Program-made: the position numbers and the translations under genes
Shown here: positions 38,348 to 48,154 of the stretch, one piece after another
Numbering within the stretch: position 1 is the stretch's first letter
Layout: each line of letters opens with the position of its first letter
Source: Gammaproteobacteria bacterium
GTDB taxonomy: Bacteria > Pseudomonadota > Gammaproteobacteria > Steroidobacterales > Woeseiaceae
Assembly: GCA_024639825.1 (NCBI GenBank)
Contig: JAHEGH010000008.1
Coordinates: 1 to 64,000, forward strand
DNA length: 64,000 bases
Direction: 5' to 3'
Notes under the pieces: model-generated
The model's database searches: none
What the model was told of the DNA's origin: nothing
Seen by the model: the letters and a program-made list of their open reading frames with translations, nothing else

Positions 38348-39472
38348 TCAGCTATCACTATCGAATAACACCAGTTCGTCTCGATGCACCATGACCGACC
38401 GGCCCCGATACCCGAGTTTCTCCTCAATCTGCTCTGAATGGCAGCCGCATATCTGGCTGGCCTCAGAGTGCGAATACTCCGCCAGGCCGCGCCCGAGCTC
38501 GCCGCCGTGCGGTCCAGTAATTGTGACAACGTCACCGCGGCTGAACTCGCCATCGACGCCGATCACACCGACTGGAAGCAGGCTGTTACCGCTGCCCAGC
38601 GCGCGCATTGCACCTTCGTCTACATGCAAGATACCACGCACCTCCAGCACGCCCGCGAGCCATTGCTTCCGTGCAGCCGCCGGCGTCCCTTCTGCCTTGA
38701 AGACCGTGCAGCGGGCCCCGTTCGACAACGCCAGCAAAGGATGCTCGATAGTGCCGCTGGCAATAATGGTGGAGCAACCGGCATGAGTGGCGATCCGCGC
38801 AGCCTGAACCTTGGTCGCCATACCGCCACTACCGACGTCGGACCGGGTCTCCCCGGCCATCGCCTGCATCTCACCCGTGATGCGACTCACCTCGGGGATG
38901 AATTTCGCGTCCGGGTCTTTTCCCGGATCCGCGGTGTAGAAACCATCCACATCGGACAGCAGCACTAGTGCGTCCGCCATGACCAGTTGCGCCACACGCG
39001 CTGCGAGTCGGTCATTGTCGCCATAACGAATTTCTTCGGTTGCGACCGTGTCGTTCTCGTTGATGATGGGTATGACGGCTCGCTCGAGGAGACGGGCCAG
39101 CGTGCCCCGGGCGTTGAGGAAACGGCGGCGATTTTCAGTGTCCTCGGGTGTCAGGAGAATCTGGGCTGCCACGATGTCATGCCGCCCGAGCATTTCCTGG
39201 TAGGCATGAACGAGCTGCACCTGTCCGGCCGCCGCAGCGGCCTGCAGATCCTCGAGCCGCGCCCGTGCTTTGTTAATTCCCAGCACCTGGCAGCCAATGG
39301 CAATCGCGCCTGAAGAGACAATGAGGACTTCGTGGCCGTCACTTTGCAGACGACTAATGTCCTGCGCGAGCGTATCGAGCCACTCGCGATTGAGTCGCCC
39401 GGAGTCGTCGACCAGAAGCGAAGACCCGACCTTGACGACCAGCCGTCGGAAGTCGTTAAGCGCCGGGCCCAC
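38348..39472 (-). CDS. proB: Glutamate 5-kinase
   Basis: A 374-residue enzyme: amino-acid-kinase domain ([48 protein letters not shown]) and a C-terminal PUA domain (about 285-365). It phosphorylates glutamate in the first step of proline synthesis and is feedback inhibited by proline. It begins 5 nt after ilvH and is followed by proA. Confidence 0.96.
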   Translation of the reverse strand: MGPALNDFRRLVVKVGSSLLVDDSGRLNREWLDTLAQDISRLQSDGHEVLIVSSGAIAIGCQVLGINKARARLEDLQAAAAAGQVQLVHAYQEMLGRHDIVAAQILLTPEDTENRRRFLNARGTLARLLERAVIPIINENDTVATEEIRYGDNDRLAARVAQLVMADALVLLSDVDGFYTADPGKDPDAKFIPEVSRITGEMQAMAGETRSDVGSGGMATKVQAARIATHAGCSTIIASGTIEHPLLALSNGARCTVFKAEGTPAAARKQWLAGVLEVRGILHVDEGAMRALGSGNSLLPVGVIGVDGEFSRGDVVTITGPHGGELGRGLAEYSHSEASQICGCHSEQIEEKLGYRGRSVMVHRDELVLFDSDS

Positions 39473-39477
39473 CGCGC

Positions 39478-39999
39478 TCAGCCGACGAGCAGGTGCTGCC
39501 GATCGAACGACGTGAGCGTTACTTCGCCTTTCGACACGGCGACCGTGCCACTGCGCGCGACGGCCGAGATTTCTCCGACTTTGGCCGTTTCCTGCACGAA
39601 CTCGTCAACCTCGGCGACACGGCCGGTCAGCTGCATGGTGCAACTGTTGGTATCTTCATCCAGCATCTCCGCGCTGAACCGTTTGGCCAGCGACATCGCC
39701 TTGGCAAGGCCACCGGTACCCAGCTTGATCTTGACGATGGCCAGCTCTCTTTCGAAATGCTCGCCCAGCGTCATGTCGTGGATGTTCACCACGTCGACCA
39801 GCTTGGCAAGCTGCGCGTTAAGCTGCGCAATTGCGGCATCCGAGCCAGTCACCACCAGGGTCACGCGTGACACGCGAGGGTCGTAGGTAGGGGCGACATT
39901 CAACGTTTCGATGTTGTAACCACGGGAGGAAAACATGCCGGTCATGCGCGTCAGGGCGCCGACCTCGTTCTGCAGGAGGACTGAAATTGCGTGTCGCAT
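39478..39999 (-). CDS. ilvH: Acetolactate synthase, small regulatory subunit
   Basis: A 173-residue protein with an N-terminal ACT domain (RHAISVLLQNEVGALTRMTGMFSSRGYNIETL) and the C-terminal extension of the AHAS small subunit. It stimulates the large subunit and gives valine feedback. It is full length. Unusually it lies divergent from the large subunit gene and heads a run with proB, proA, glpD and the patatin gene. Confidence 0.95.
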   Translation of the reverse strand: MRHAISVLLQNEVGALTRMTGMFSSRGYNIETLNVAPTYDPRVSRVTLVVTGSDAAIAQLNAQLAKLVDVVNIHDMTLGEHFERELAIVKIKLGTGGLAKAMSLAKRFSAEMLDEDTNSCTMQLTGRVAEVDEFVQETAKVGEISAVARSGTVAVSKGEVTLTSFDRQHLLVG

Positions 40000-40132
40000 G
40001 ATGAATTACAAATGAAACCGGTTTTGCTGAGGGATTAGCTGGATGTTCGCCCAGTTTCTGCAGTATTGCAATGCACCTTAATTTAGTAAACACTCGCGAA
40101 AAACCCGCTTCTTATCGTGACCTCGCAGAACA

Positions 40133-41983
40133 ATGAATGACAAGGCCAATACCGCACAGGTAACTCGTCACCCACTTGCTGGAAATTCGCTCTCCGGAGC
40201 CGACACGGTAGTACAGGTTCTGGCTGACGAAGGCGTCGAAACGATTTTCGGCTACAGCGGTGGGGCAATCCTCCCAATCTACGACGCAATATTTCGCTAC
40301 AACGACAAGCATCCCGTCGCAGGCCGTGAAGCGGCTATTCAGCTGGTCGTACCTGCCAATGAGCAGGGGGCCGGCTTCATGGCGGCTGGCTATTCACGGG
40401 CCAGCGGCAAAGTCGGTGTTGTCATGGTGACGTCTGGCCCTGGCGCCACCAACACGGTGACACCTGTGCGTGACAGCATGGCCGACTCGGTCCCGTTGGT
40501 TGTCATCTGCGGGCAGGTACCGACAGCCGCGATCGGCACCGATGCATTCCAGGAAGCACCCGTTTCGGCCATCATGGGTGCCGTCGCGAAGCATGTCTTC
40601 CTGGTGACCGATGCCGACAAGCTCGAAGAGACTATGCGTAGCGCATTTGAACTGGCGCGCACCGGACGTCCCGGCCCGGTGGTTGTGGACATCCCGAAAG
40701 ATATCCAGAACTGGGAAGGCAAATTCCAGGGACAGGGCACACTGCCCCTGCACGGCTACCGCCGGCGCCTCGCTAAAGTCGAAGAGAACCACCTCAGCGA
40801 TGACGCCTGCGAGCGCTTTTTTACCCTGCTTTCGGAAGCCGAGCGGCCGCTGATTTATGCCGGTGGCGGCGTGATTAATGCCAATGCAACCAAAGCCATG
40901 CGGCGTTTGGCCAGTGAATACGGCATCCCCGTTACAACGACTTTGATGGCATTGGGCGCCAGCGATACAACTCATCCGCTTGCCCTGCACATGCTGGGCA
41001 TGCACGGCGTGGCGTCTGCCAACTATGCCGTTGAGGACTGCGATTTCCTGATCGCCATCGGTGCGCGTTTCGACGACCGCGTCGCCGGCAATCCCGGCCA
41101 GTTCGCTCCGCGCGCGAAGAACATCGCACATTTCGACGTGGATTTTGCCGAAATCGGCAAGGTGAAGCGCGTGAACTGGCATCACGTCGGCATGCTCGAG
41201 CGCGATCTCATGGACATGCTTGCTTACGGCAAGCGTATCGGCTTTGCGAAGGTTTTCGGCGCCTGGCATGAAGAGATTGCACAGCTCAAAAAAGACTATG
41301 CGCTCAACTACGATCGCAATTCCGAAATGATCCAGCCCTATGCTGTTATCGAGGAAATCAACAAGCACTCGAAAGGCGAAGCGATCATTTCGACGGGCGT
41401 AGGACAGCACCAGATGTGGGCCGCGCAGTATTTCGACTTTCGCGAACCGCGCCTGTGGCTCACCTCAGGCAGCATGGGCACGATGGGCTTCGGCCTGCCG
41501 GCCGCCATTGGCGCACAGTTCGCCCGACCAGACCGCACCGTGATCGACATCGATGGCGACGGCAGTATCCGCATGAATATCGGTGAACTTGAAACAGCGA
41601 CGACGTATAACACGCCGGTCAAGGTCATCGTATTGAACAATTACGGCGATGGCATGGTCCGGCAGTGGCAGAAACTGTATTTTGGCGGGCGCATGTCAGG
41701 CAGCGACAAGTCATTGCACAGCAAGGACTTTGTAAAGGCGGCCGAAGCCGACGGCTTCAAGTTCGCAAAACGCCTCGACAAGCAGGAAGACCTGCCGGCT
41801 ATTATTCGCGAATTCATGGAATTTGATGGACCGGCATTTCTCGAGGTCATTATTGACCGCGATGCCGGCGTCTACCCGATGGTTGGACCAGGTCTCGGCT
41901 ACGACAATATGATCACCGGCGACTGGATCAAGAGCCGGGAAAAGCCGGCCCATGACACGCTCGACCCGAGCGAAATGTTCTAG
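40133..41983 (+). CDS. ilvB: Acetolactate synthase, large catalytic subunit
   Basis: A 616-residue thiamine-diphosphate enzyme that condenses pyruvate for valine, leucine and isoleucine synthesis. FGYSGGAILPIYDAI, VTSGPGATNTVTPV, GTDAFQEAPV and the ThDP motif GDGSIRMNIGELETATTYNTPVKVIVLNN are present; the catalytic Glu is in PANEQGAGFMAAGYSR. Between the first strand and this Glu there is a longer loop (about NDKHPVAGREAAIQ) than in the Escherichia enzymes. The C-terminus also runs on to about 616. Only 133 nt separate its start from that of ilvH. Confidence 0.93.
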   Translation: MNDKANTAQVTRHPLAGNSLSGADTVVQVLADEGVETIFGYSGGAILPIYDAIFRYNDKHPVAGREAAIQLVVPANEQGAGFMAAGYSRASGKVGVVMVTSGPGATNTVTPVRDSMADSVPLVVICGQVPTAAIGTDAFQEAPVSAIMGAVAKHVFLVTDADKLEETMRSAFELARTGRPGPVVVDIPKDIQNWEGKFQGQGTLPLHGYRRRLAKVEENHLSDDACERFFTLLSEAERPLIYAGGGVINANATKAMRRLASEYGIPVTTTLMALGASDTTHPLALHMLGMHGVASANYAVEDCDFLIAIGARFDDRVAGNPGQFAPRAKNIAHFDVDFAEIGKVKRVNWHHVGMLERDLMDMLAYGKRIGFAKVFGAWHEEIAQLKKDYALNYDRNSEMIQPYAVIEEINKHSKGEAIISTGVGQHQMWAAQYFDFREPRLWLTSGSMGTMGFGLPAAIGAQFARPDRTVIDIDGDGSIRMNIGELETATTYNTPVKVIVLNNYGDGMVRQWQKLYFGGRMSGSDKSLHSKDFVKAAEADGFKFAKRLDKQEDLPAIIREFMEFDGPAFLEVIIDRDAGVYPMVGPGLGYDNMITGDWIKSREKPAHDTLDPSEMF

Positions 41984-41994
41984 CCAATAAAAAA

Positions 41995-42019
41995 CCCGGG
42001 GTAATCACACTACCCCGGG
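41995..42019. terminator. Bidirectional rho-independent terminator
   Basis: A perfect nine-base-pair stem CCCGGGGTA/TACCCCGGG with a seven-base loop, A-rich on the left and TTCTTTCT on the right. It lies 12 nt after ilvB and before the convergent S9 peptidase stop (42046). Confidence 0.9.
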
Positions 42020-42045
42020 CTTCTTTCTATACTCAACTCTTGTGA

Positions 42046-44019
42046 CTACAGCCCACCAGGCCCGCAGTCATTCTTCAGAAAATCGATCATTGTCTCGTAC
42101 AGCTTGAGCTGGTGGCGATAGAACAGCGTATTCGAGAAGTGATCCGCGCCTTCCAGCCAGAGCGCCTTGTATGGCTTGCCAATTTTGTCAAGAGCCTTAA
42201 AGTACTTCTTCGCATGGTCTGGCGGCACGCGCTGATCAACATCGCCATGAATAATCAACATCGGCACGTTGACCTTGTCGACCTCCTCCAGCGGCGAAAT
42301 ACTGTCATCCCACATGCGTAACTGTTCTTCGCGACCGGTGCCACGCAGCTGGAAACGGTAATAATTGACCTGCATGAGCGGATCAGTGACCGCAGCACCC
42401 GCAATCACGCACTGGTAGATCTGGTCGCTGCGGGAGGCCGCGACCAGAGCCGCATACCCGCCATAGGACCAGCCGAACATCGCCATTCGATCGGGATCGA
42501 CCAGACCTTGCTCCACCAGGTAGAGCGCGCCGTCGTCCTTGTCGTCCTGCATCTTGTAGCCACCCTGGCCACCCTGCATGAACGCGTCCAGGTAGAACTT
42601 CATACCGTAGCCCTGTGAACCGCGGTACTGCGGCTGCAACACCATGTAACCATTATTCGCGAGCATTTGCGCCCACTCATCATAGCCCACAGCCTCCTGC
42701 ACAAACGGACCGCCATGCGGCAGCACAATCAGCGGGAACGGCGGCTCACCGTGCGGAACCGTCAGGTACGCAGGAATGTTGTGACCGTCCCGCGACTCGT
42801 ACTCGATGTACTCAACGTCAGCCAGCTTTTTGCTTTCCAGGAGCGGCTGCCTGCTACCCACGCTCTGGATACGACCATCCTTGAACAGGTAATAGGTTCC
42901 AGGGTCGCGCGGGCCGGAATTATAGATGGTCATCGTATTGCCGTCGCGCGAACGACTGTTGATGTTGACGTAATGGGCAAACGGAATAATTTGCTCGAGC
43001 TGCGCGTAGGTCGCGCCCTCAACCTGGTCGAAATATTCAACCCGATACTTGTCTTTGAAGTACGAAACGCCGGTAATCTTGTCGGGATACGTCCAATCGT
43101 TGCTGTGATATCGAACGCCGTAAACATCGGCATCCGCGCGACGGTATATCAACTCTTCAAAATTCCGGGTAGCCGTATTGAATGACCACAAGCCAACCTT
43201 GTCGTCGCCATTATTGGCATAAACCATCAGGTTACCAGGCTTGGCTGGATCATTGTCAGCCACCGCAAAGGTCTCGAAATTATCTTCACTTAATCTAAAA
43301 ATTTCGTTCCAGTCGTTCTCGCCTGGCTTGCGGTAGTACCACACCGACTCACCATCCTGCAGATCGAACCCGCGTGCCAGATACGGGTTGCCATCCGCAT
43401 CGAAGTCAATATTGCCTAGTGAGATCTTGCCGCGAATCAGCAGCTTCTTGGTACCCTTGTTGAGGTCGAACTCCCAGTAGGCTCGCGGCCGAAACGCCGC
43501 GTCCAGTTTGGAGCCTGGCCCGTCCGGTTCACCCTCTTGAAACGAAATGATGACCTTATCGGGCTTGCTGGGCAGCAGGTTTTCGATCGCCGGACCGGTT
43601 TCGTCGAACGATCGCATTTTTTTCTTTTTTACGTCTGCGACGGCAAGCTGGGTTTCGTAAACACCCTGATTGAAGCCTTCAATCTTGTCGCGAACCTTCT
43701 GTCGCAACGTAAATATGATGTCCTTGTCGCTCGCCCAATAGAAGCTCGTGACCTCCATCTTCTTGGCGCCGATACGGAAAGGTTTTTTGTCAAGGTTCGC
43801 CGTCTCGTAGACCTCGATAATCGGATTCGCCTTCTTCGACGGAATCTTCATAAGGCCCAGGTACTTACCGTCAGGCGACACCTGTGCATTGTTGATTACT
43901 TCACGCAGCGCCCAGTACTCGAGCGGGTACGGCTCCGGCGCAGCGTCTGCGACGACGGGTCCGGTGGAAACTAGCAGGCCCAGGCAAAGCCAGGCCAGTA
44001 ATGCGGTTCGGTTTTTCAT
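42046..44019 (-). CDS. S9-family peptidase (acylaminoacyl/dipeptidyl peptidase type)
   Basis: A 657-residue secreted serine peptidase. Signal peptide about 1-24 (VVADAAP), an N-terminal beta-propeller-like region, and a C-terminal alpha/beta-hydrolase domain with nucleophile GWSYGGYAA and DHFS carrying the catalytic His; GDVDQRVPP supplies the Asp region. It should cleave short peptides in the periplasm. The start at 44019 begins the signal peptide; the longer frame to 44097 is not supported. The neighbouring TonB receptor suggests peptide uptake and breakdown. Confidence 0.93.
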   Translation of the reverse strand: MKNRTALLAWLCLGLLVSTGPVVADAAPEPYPLEYWALREVINNAQVSPDGKYLGLMKIPSKKANPIIEVYETANLDKKPFRIGAKKMEVTSFYWASDKDIIFTLRQKVRDKIEGFNQGVYETQLAVADVKKKKMRSFDETGPAIENLLPSKPDKVIISFQEGEPDGPGSKLDAAFRPRAYWEFDLNKGTKKLLIRGKISLGNIDFDADGNPYLARGFDLQDGESVWYYRKPGENDWNEIFRLSEDNFETFAVADNDPAKPGNLMVYANNGDDKVGLWSFNTATRNFEELIYRRADADVYGVRYHSNDWTYPDKITGVSYFKDKYRVEYFDQVEGATYAQLEQIIPFAHYVNINSRSRDGNTMTIYNSGPRDPGTYYLFKDGRIQSVGSRQPLLESKKLADVEYIEYESRDGHNIPAYLTVPHGEPPFPLIVLPHGGPFVQEAVGYDEWAQMLANNGYMVLQPQYRGSQGYGMKFYLDAFMQGGQGGYKMQDDKDDGALYLVEQGLVDPDRMAMFGWSYGGYAALVAASRSDQIYQCVIAGAAVTDPLMQVNYYRFQLRGTGREEQLRMWDDSISPLEEVDKVNVPMLIIHGDVDQRVPPDHAKKYFKALDKIGKPYKALWLEGADHFSNTLFYRHQLKLYETMIDFLKNDCGPGGL

Positions 44020-44079
44020 TTGTAAAGACTCAATCAGGCTGAAATGCAACGATAATCTGCATGCTCGCAGAAAGCAAAA

Positions 44080-44106
44080 GGGCCCACGGCATAACACCGT
44101 GGGCCC
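44080..44106 (-). terminator. Rho-independent terminator of the TonB receptor gene
   Basis: A ten-base-pair stem GGGCCCACGG/CCGTGGGCCC with a seven-base loop. On the minus strand it lies 34 nt after the receptor stop (44141) and is followed by TTTTGC; on the other side GTTTTTGC lets it work in both directions. Confidence 0.88.
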
Positions 44107-44140
44107 GTTTTTGCCTGGCTATATCAGTCGAATACTCCGA

Positions 44141-47100
44141 TCACTCACCACCACCAAAGTTGACAGCAATGTTGACGAAGAATACGCGGCCATTCAGATC
44201 GTAGCCGTAGCCAATTGGCGTGTTGTTAACCGCCAGGATTTCCGTGCCGTCGATGACCGGAGGCTTCTCATTCATGATGTTGCGGATACCGCCACCAAAG
44301 GTCCACATGTCACCGAAGTAGTACATGGACAGGTTATGCAGGAAGTAGTTGTCTGTGTCACCGTAGTCGCGGCACACATTGTCGTCCAATACGCCGCAAG
44401 TATCCGAGATATCGAACGCCGTGCCGAAGTCATCAACACCATCCGGGTCCTGGATAACAGAAGCGATGTAACGCATTTCCCAGGTAACGCGGAAGTCGTT
44501 GTACTCAACGCGCAGGCCCGTACGTGCGGTCCAGTCTGCAAAGCCCCACTCACCCTGGTACGTTTCGACGTCCGTGTTGCCCTCGTCATCGATGAACAGC
44601 GTGGAACGCTCGAGCTGGCGATTGGCCTGCACGTCGAAGGTGATGTCATAAGGACGCTCGAAGAATGTCCACGTGTCGTTGAACGTCACGTTGACGTCGA
44701 CGCCTCGTGCCTTCTCAGCCTCGCGGTTGATGAAGCCCGAATCGATGATATCAATAACGGGGAGCGTCGGATCCGTCAGGTCGCGCGCAATACGGCTGCA
44801 GAATACGCTGTTACCCGTCAGGGAGTTGTAGCAGTCATTCACGATAAACTGACCGCTTGGCTCGATGATCGTGTTGTTGACTTCGATCTCGTAGTACGTG
44901 GCGCTGACAGCGAGGTCAAACGAACTGGTCCAGGGCTGATCAAAGGCAAAACCGGCCGACCATGACTCTGATTCCTCAGCTTTCAGATCCAGCGCGCCAC
45001 CGCGTGCCACTTCCGTGCTGAACACGTTGAAGCCGTTATTGTTGGCCTGTGTCGGATCAACACCGTTAGCGAGACAGTTCGCCAGAACCTGCGGTTCGCG
45101 ATCATCCAGTGCCGGGTTGTAACCGCCTGAGATCGGATCCAGCGCTGCATCAGGAATGAAGCAAGGATCGAAGATGTTGCCGAATCCGGACTGGGCCTGC
45201 AGGAAGTTCTCACGCAGGTTCGGCGCGCGGAACGAAGTACCGTATGTACCGCGAATCAACAGCGACTCAACCGGGCGCCAACCGAGCTTGAATGACTCTG
45301 TGTTGCCGGAACCGTAGATCTCGTCATCCGTATAGCGCGCTGAAACGTTGATTGTCAGCTCCTCGGCGCCCTTCATACCTGCGAGCAGCGGCATCTCGAC
45401 TTCCGCAAAAATCTCATCGGTGTCTTTATCGCCCGTGGCACCGCCATCGGAGAAGAAGCCGAAGAACAGGCCGTCGCGAGCAACGGCGTCCGGAATCGAT
45501 TTGATCTCGTCATTGCGTGTTTCCACACCGAGACCGAAGGCTACGCCACCGGCCGGCAGTTCGAAAATTTCACCTGTTGCGTAGGCTGAAACAATCGTCT
45601 GCGTGTACTCGGTCTTGAAGTTACGATCGTCGAACAGGTAATCACGTTCAGCTTGCGACGCGAAATCACCCGTGACCACACCAAGTGGATACAGCGACGT
45701 CGCGTACAGGTTAACCGGTACACAACCAGCCTCAACGTCACCGGCATAAACCGCGCCAGTATCATTTACACATGGCGTGTTCGTCGTCGAGTTCCAACCC
45801 AACGCGTGGTCGAGACGGTCGCCACGAATACCACTACGGGCTGACGTGGCATCAGACGTCGTGTAGCTGCCGTAGATATCGAACGACCAGTTCTCCAGCG
45901 ACCCGAAATTCATGAACGGCAGATCCGCACGCATACCGACAACGGCACGCGTCTGCGAGCCTTCGACGTCCGTGTAGTTACGGTCACCCGCGACCGATAC
46001 GATCGGCTGCGAGGTCGCCGCGCCAATAGCGCCAATAGTCTGATCACAGGAACCACCGGTGCTCGGGTCACAACCAAAGGCATCAAGCACCTGGTTCACG
46101 AAGTTCGGGTTGTTCATAAGTGCATCGTAAGCGAGACCGCAGTCAACACCGCCCGGCGCGGCCGGGTTACAGATATTGAACGGGTTCAGTGCCGGTACGA
46201 CCGGGAACAACTGGCCTTCTGAGGAATTCGAGAAGAACTCGTATTCCGAATGCATGACCTCGAAGTACGGGGTGATGTTGGCTTCGCCGTCGAACGTGTA
46301 CTCACCGTAGGCGAGATAGTTCTGCGACGATGTCTCAGGGAAGAGATCGGAATTCTGCTGGCTTGCTTTGCCGTTCAGGTCATATTCGCGGAAGTTGACA
46401 TCCGCAGAGCCGTCGGCATTGCCGTCGACACCGAAGCCGAAAATCGACGATTCTGAGAAGTTCGGCCAACCACCGTTCGATACGCCCGGCGTGTAGTAAA
46501 TGCTGCCAGATGCCGGTACCGATACGCGGCCGGCCAGCAGGCCGAGACGACATTCGTCCCACTCCATGCCGTAGACGTTGTTGTAGAACTGTTCTTCCTG
46601 GCGGAAATTACCGTCGTCGTCGATTTCGTAATGCTTGTCACAGCCCGCCGTCCACGGACGATCCTCGAGACGCACGCGCTCTCTGTCCGTAAATTCGGCA
46701 CCAACGCCGACAAAGCCGCGGTCCCAGTTCTTGCCCCAGACAGCGCTCAGCGTGTGGTCAACACCACCGCTTTCCTGCGGAACACGCGAGTAGCTCTCGA
46801 GCTCGAACCCGTCGAAGTCCTTGCGCAGGATAATGTTGGCTACGCCGGCGATTGCATCCGAACCATAGACCGACGATGCGCCGTCGAGCAGCAGGTCGTA
46901 CTGCTGAACCAGCGATGCCGGAACCAGGTCGAGGTTTGCGGCGAACGGGGCGCCTTCTACACCAGCCGGTGCGAGGCGGCGACCGTTAACGAGTACCAGC
47001 GTTCGCGCTTCACCAAGACCGCGCAGGCTGACCGTCGTCGAACCCGGGCCGTTATCAAGCACGAAGCCCTGGAACGACAGGTCGATCTGCTGACCGCTGG

Positions 47101-47401
47101 ATGCCGTGGACTCCTGCAGAATGTCGCCGGCGTCGATCAGGCCGACTTCGCGAGAAATCTGACCCGTGATGACCTGCAGCGGAGAAATACTGCTGTACGT
47201 ATCGCGTTTCAGGCGCGAACCCGTGACGACTACTTCGTCAACGACGTCATCGTCCTGTGCGGCAATATCACCTGTGTCGTCACTATCGCTATCGTCCTGC
47301 GCAAATGCGGCAGGACCTGCAAGCAAAAACAAGCTTGCGAAAACGATAGCAAATGGACTGAGTACGCGCGCGGATAAAGCGCGATCTTCACTAACTCTCA
47401 T
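44141..47401 (-). CDS. TonB-dependent outer-membrane receptor
   Basis: A 1086-residue receptor. Signal peptide about 1-35 (AAFAQ), TonB box VDEVVVTGSRL, plug domain (about 60-190, VSLRGLGEARTLVLVNGRRLAP, SSVYGSDAIAGVANIILRKDF) and a long barrel that ends in a TonB-receptor C-terminal segment (VFFVNIAVNFGGGE). The large size and the neighbouring S9 peptidase point to oligopeptide or polymer uptake rather than siderophores. The ligand cannot be read from the sequence. The 284-nt upstream gap is AT-rich and should hold its promoter. Confidence 0.96.
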   Translation of the reverse strand: MRVSEDRALSARVLSPFAIVFASLFLLAGPAAFAQDDSDSDDTGDIAAQDDDVVDEVVVTGSRLKRDTYSSISPLQVITGQISREVGLIDAGDILQESTASSGQQIDLSFQGFVLDNGPGSTTVSLRGLGEARTLVLVNGRRLAPAGVEGAPFAANLDLVPASLVQQYDLLLDGASSVYGSDAIAGVANIILRKDFDGFELESYSRVPQESGGVDHTLSAVWGKNWDRGFVGVGAEFTDRERVRLEDRPWTAGCDKHYEIDDDGNFRQEEQFYNNVYGMEWDECRLGLLAGRVSVPASGSIYYTPGVSNGGWPNFSESSIFGFGVDGNADGSADVNFREYDLNGKASQQNSDLFPETSSQNYLAYGEYTFDGEANITPYFEVMHSEYEFFSNSSEGQLFPVVPALNPFNICNPAAPGGVDCGLAYDALMNNPNFVNQVLDAFGCDPSTGGSCDQTIGAIGAATSQPIVSVAGDRNYTDVEGSQTRAVVGMRADLPFMNFGSLENWSFDIYGSYTTSDATSARSGIRGDRLDHALGWNSTTNTPCVNDTGAVYAGDVEAGCVPVNLYATSLYPLGVVTGDFASQAERDYLFDDRNFKTEYTQTIVSAYATGEIFELPAGGVAFGLGVETRNDEIKSIPDAVARDGLFFGFFSDGGATGDKDTDEIFAEVEMPLLAGMKGAEELTINVSARYTDDEIYGSGNTESFKLGWRPVESLLIRGTYGTSFRAPNLRENFLQAQSGFGNIFDPCFIPDAALDPISGGYNPALDDREPQVLANCLANGVDPTQANNNGFNVFSTEVARGGALDLKAEESESWSAGFAFDQPWTSSFDLAVSATYYEIEVNNTIIEPSGQFIVNDCYNSLTGNSVFCSRIARDLTDPTLPVIDIIDSGFINREAEKARGVDVNVTFNDTWTFFERPYDITFDVQANRQLERSTLFIDDEGNTDVETYQGEWGFADWTARTGLRVEYNDFRVTWEMRYIASVIQDPDGVDDFGTAFDISDTCGVLDDNVCRDYGDTDNYFLHNLSMYYFGDMWTFGGGIRNIMNEKPPVIDGTEILAVNNTPIGYGYDLNGRVFFVNIAVNFGGGE

Positions 47402-47685
47402 TTCTAACCCCTTATGCTAAGTAAGTTCGACGTGGTTTATTACTAACCTTAATCGCCGGGCGACCGGAAATGCCGGTTGAGCCATGCCGCAATGATGCGA
47501 AATCACAACACATTTGTAAATGGCAAGGGCTAAAAAAATCACGAATTTATTGGTATATGTTGTGAAAAAGCAACGAATGATATGAGGTTACTCCAAGACT
47601 GCTCGACGCGCATACGTAGTACCCCGAATAGCCCTTCTGCGAACCCCCTATCTAGGCTCCGAGACAGGCTGATTCTCGAGCATTC

Positions 47686-48060
47686 ATGACCACATTGACG
47701 GGCAGGCAGGTGCGGACCATTTCGGGGTATGTCGCGACCCTGCTCGACTATCCGCGCTGGTTCATCGATCGCGAGGTCGATTTTACCGACTGCCACCTTA
47801 AGGGCCGCTTCGAGCCGGAGGACCGCTGCTGCGCAGGCTGTCGCTTTGGCAGCGCCTGCTGTTGGCTTAACCAGAATCGGCTCGAGCCAGGCCCTGACAC
47901 GCCACTCCCTGACCTCGTAAGCGCTTTGCGAACTGCGGCAGCTTACGTGCGCAGCGAGTCACAGGAGACCGCCGACCACGCCAGGGGCTGCGACTGCGAC
48001 ACCTGCGAATGGCTGCGTGAAGCCAGCGCATTCCTCAGAACCCATCGCCATAAGACATAA
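47686..48060 (+). CDS. Cysteine-rich small protein
   Basis: A 124-residue protein without signal peptide or transmembrane helix. It has nine cysteines at 36, 48, 49, 52, 58, 59, 102, 104 and 107: RCCAGCRFGSACCWL in the middle and GCDCDTCEW near the end, a likely metal or iron-sulfur site. The N-terminus (RQVRTISGYVATLLDYPRWF) and the rest are not recognised. It lies alone between the TonB receptor (divergent) and a lipoprotein gene. Function unknown. Confidence 0.7.
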   Translation: MTTLTGRQVRTISGYVATLLDYPRWFIDREVDFTDCHLKGRFEPEDRCCAGCRFGSACCWLNQNRLEPGPDTPLPDLVSALRTAAAYVRSESQETADHARGCDCDTCEWLREASAFLRTHRHKT

Positions 48061-48154
48061 TACGGATCGTCCTTTTGTGAGGGCCATCACAGCGCGCTGG
48101 CAATCGCCGCGTACACTGATGCCCCTGAAACTCAATATTTACGGGAGCTACACC

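Noticed and set aside
46631..47377. Plus-strand frame opposite the TonB receptor
   Set aside because: The receptor plug and TonB box are on the other strand; the antisense translation has no signal or family features.
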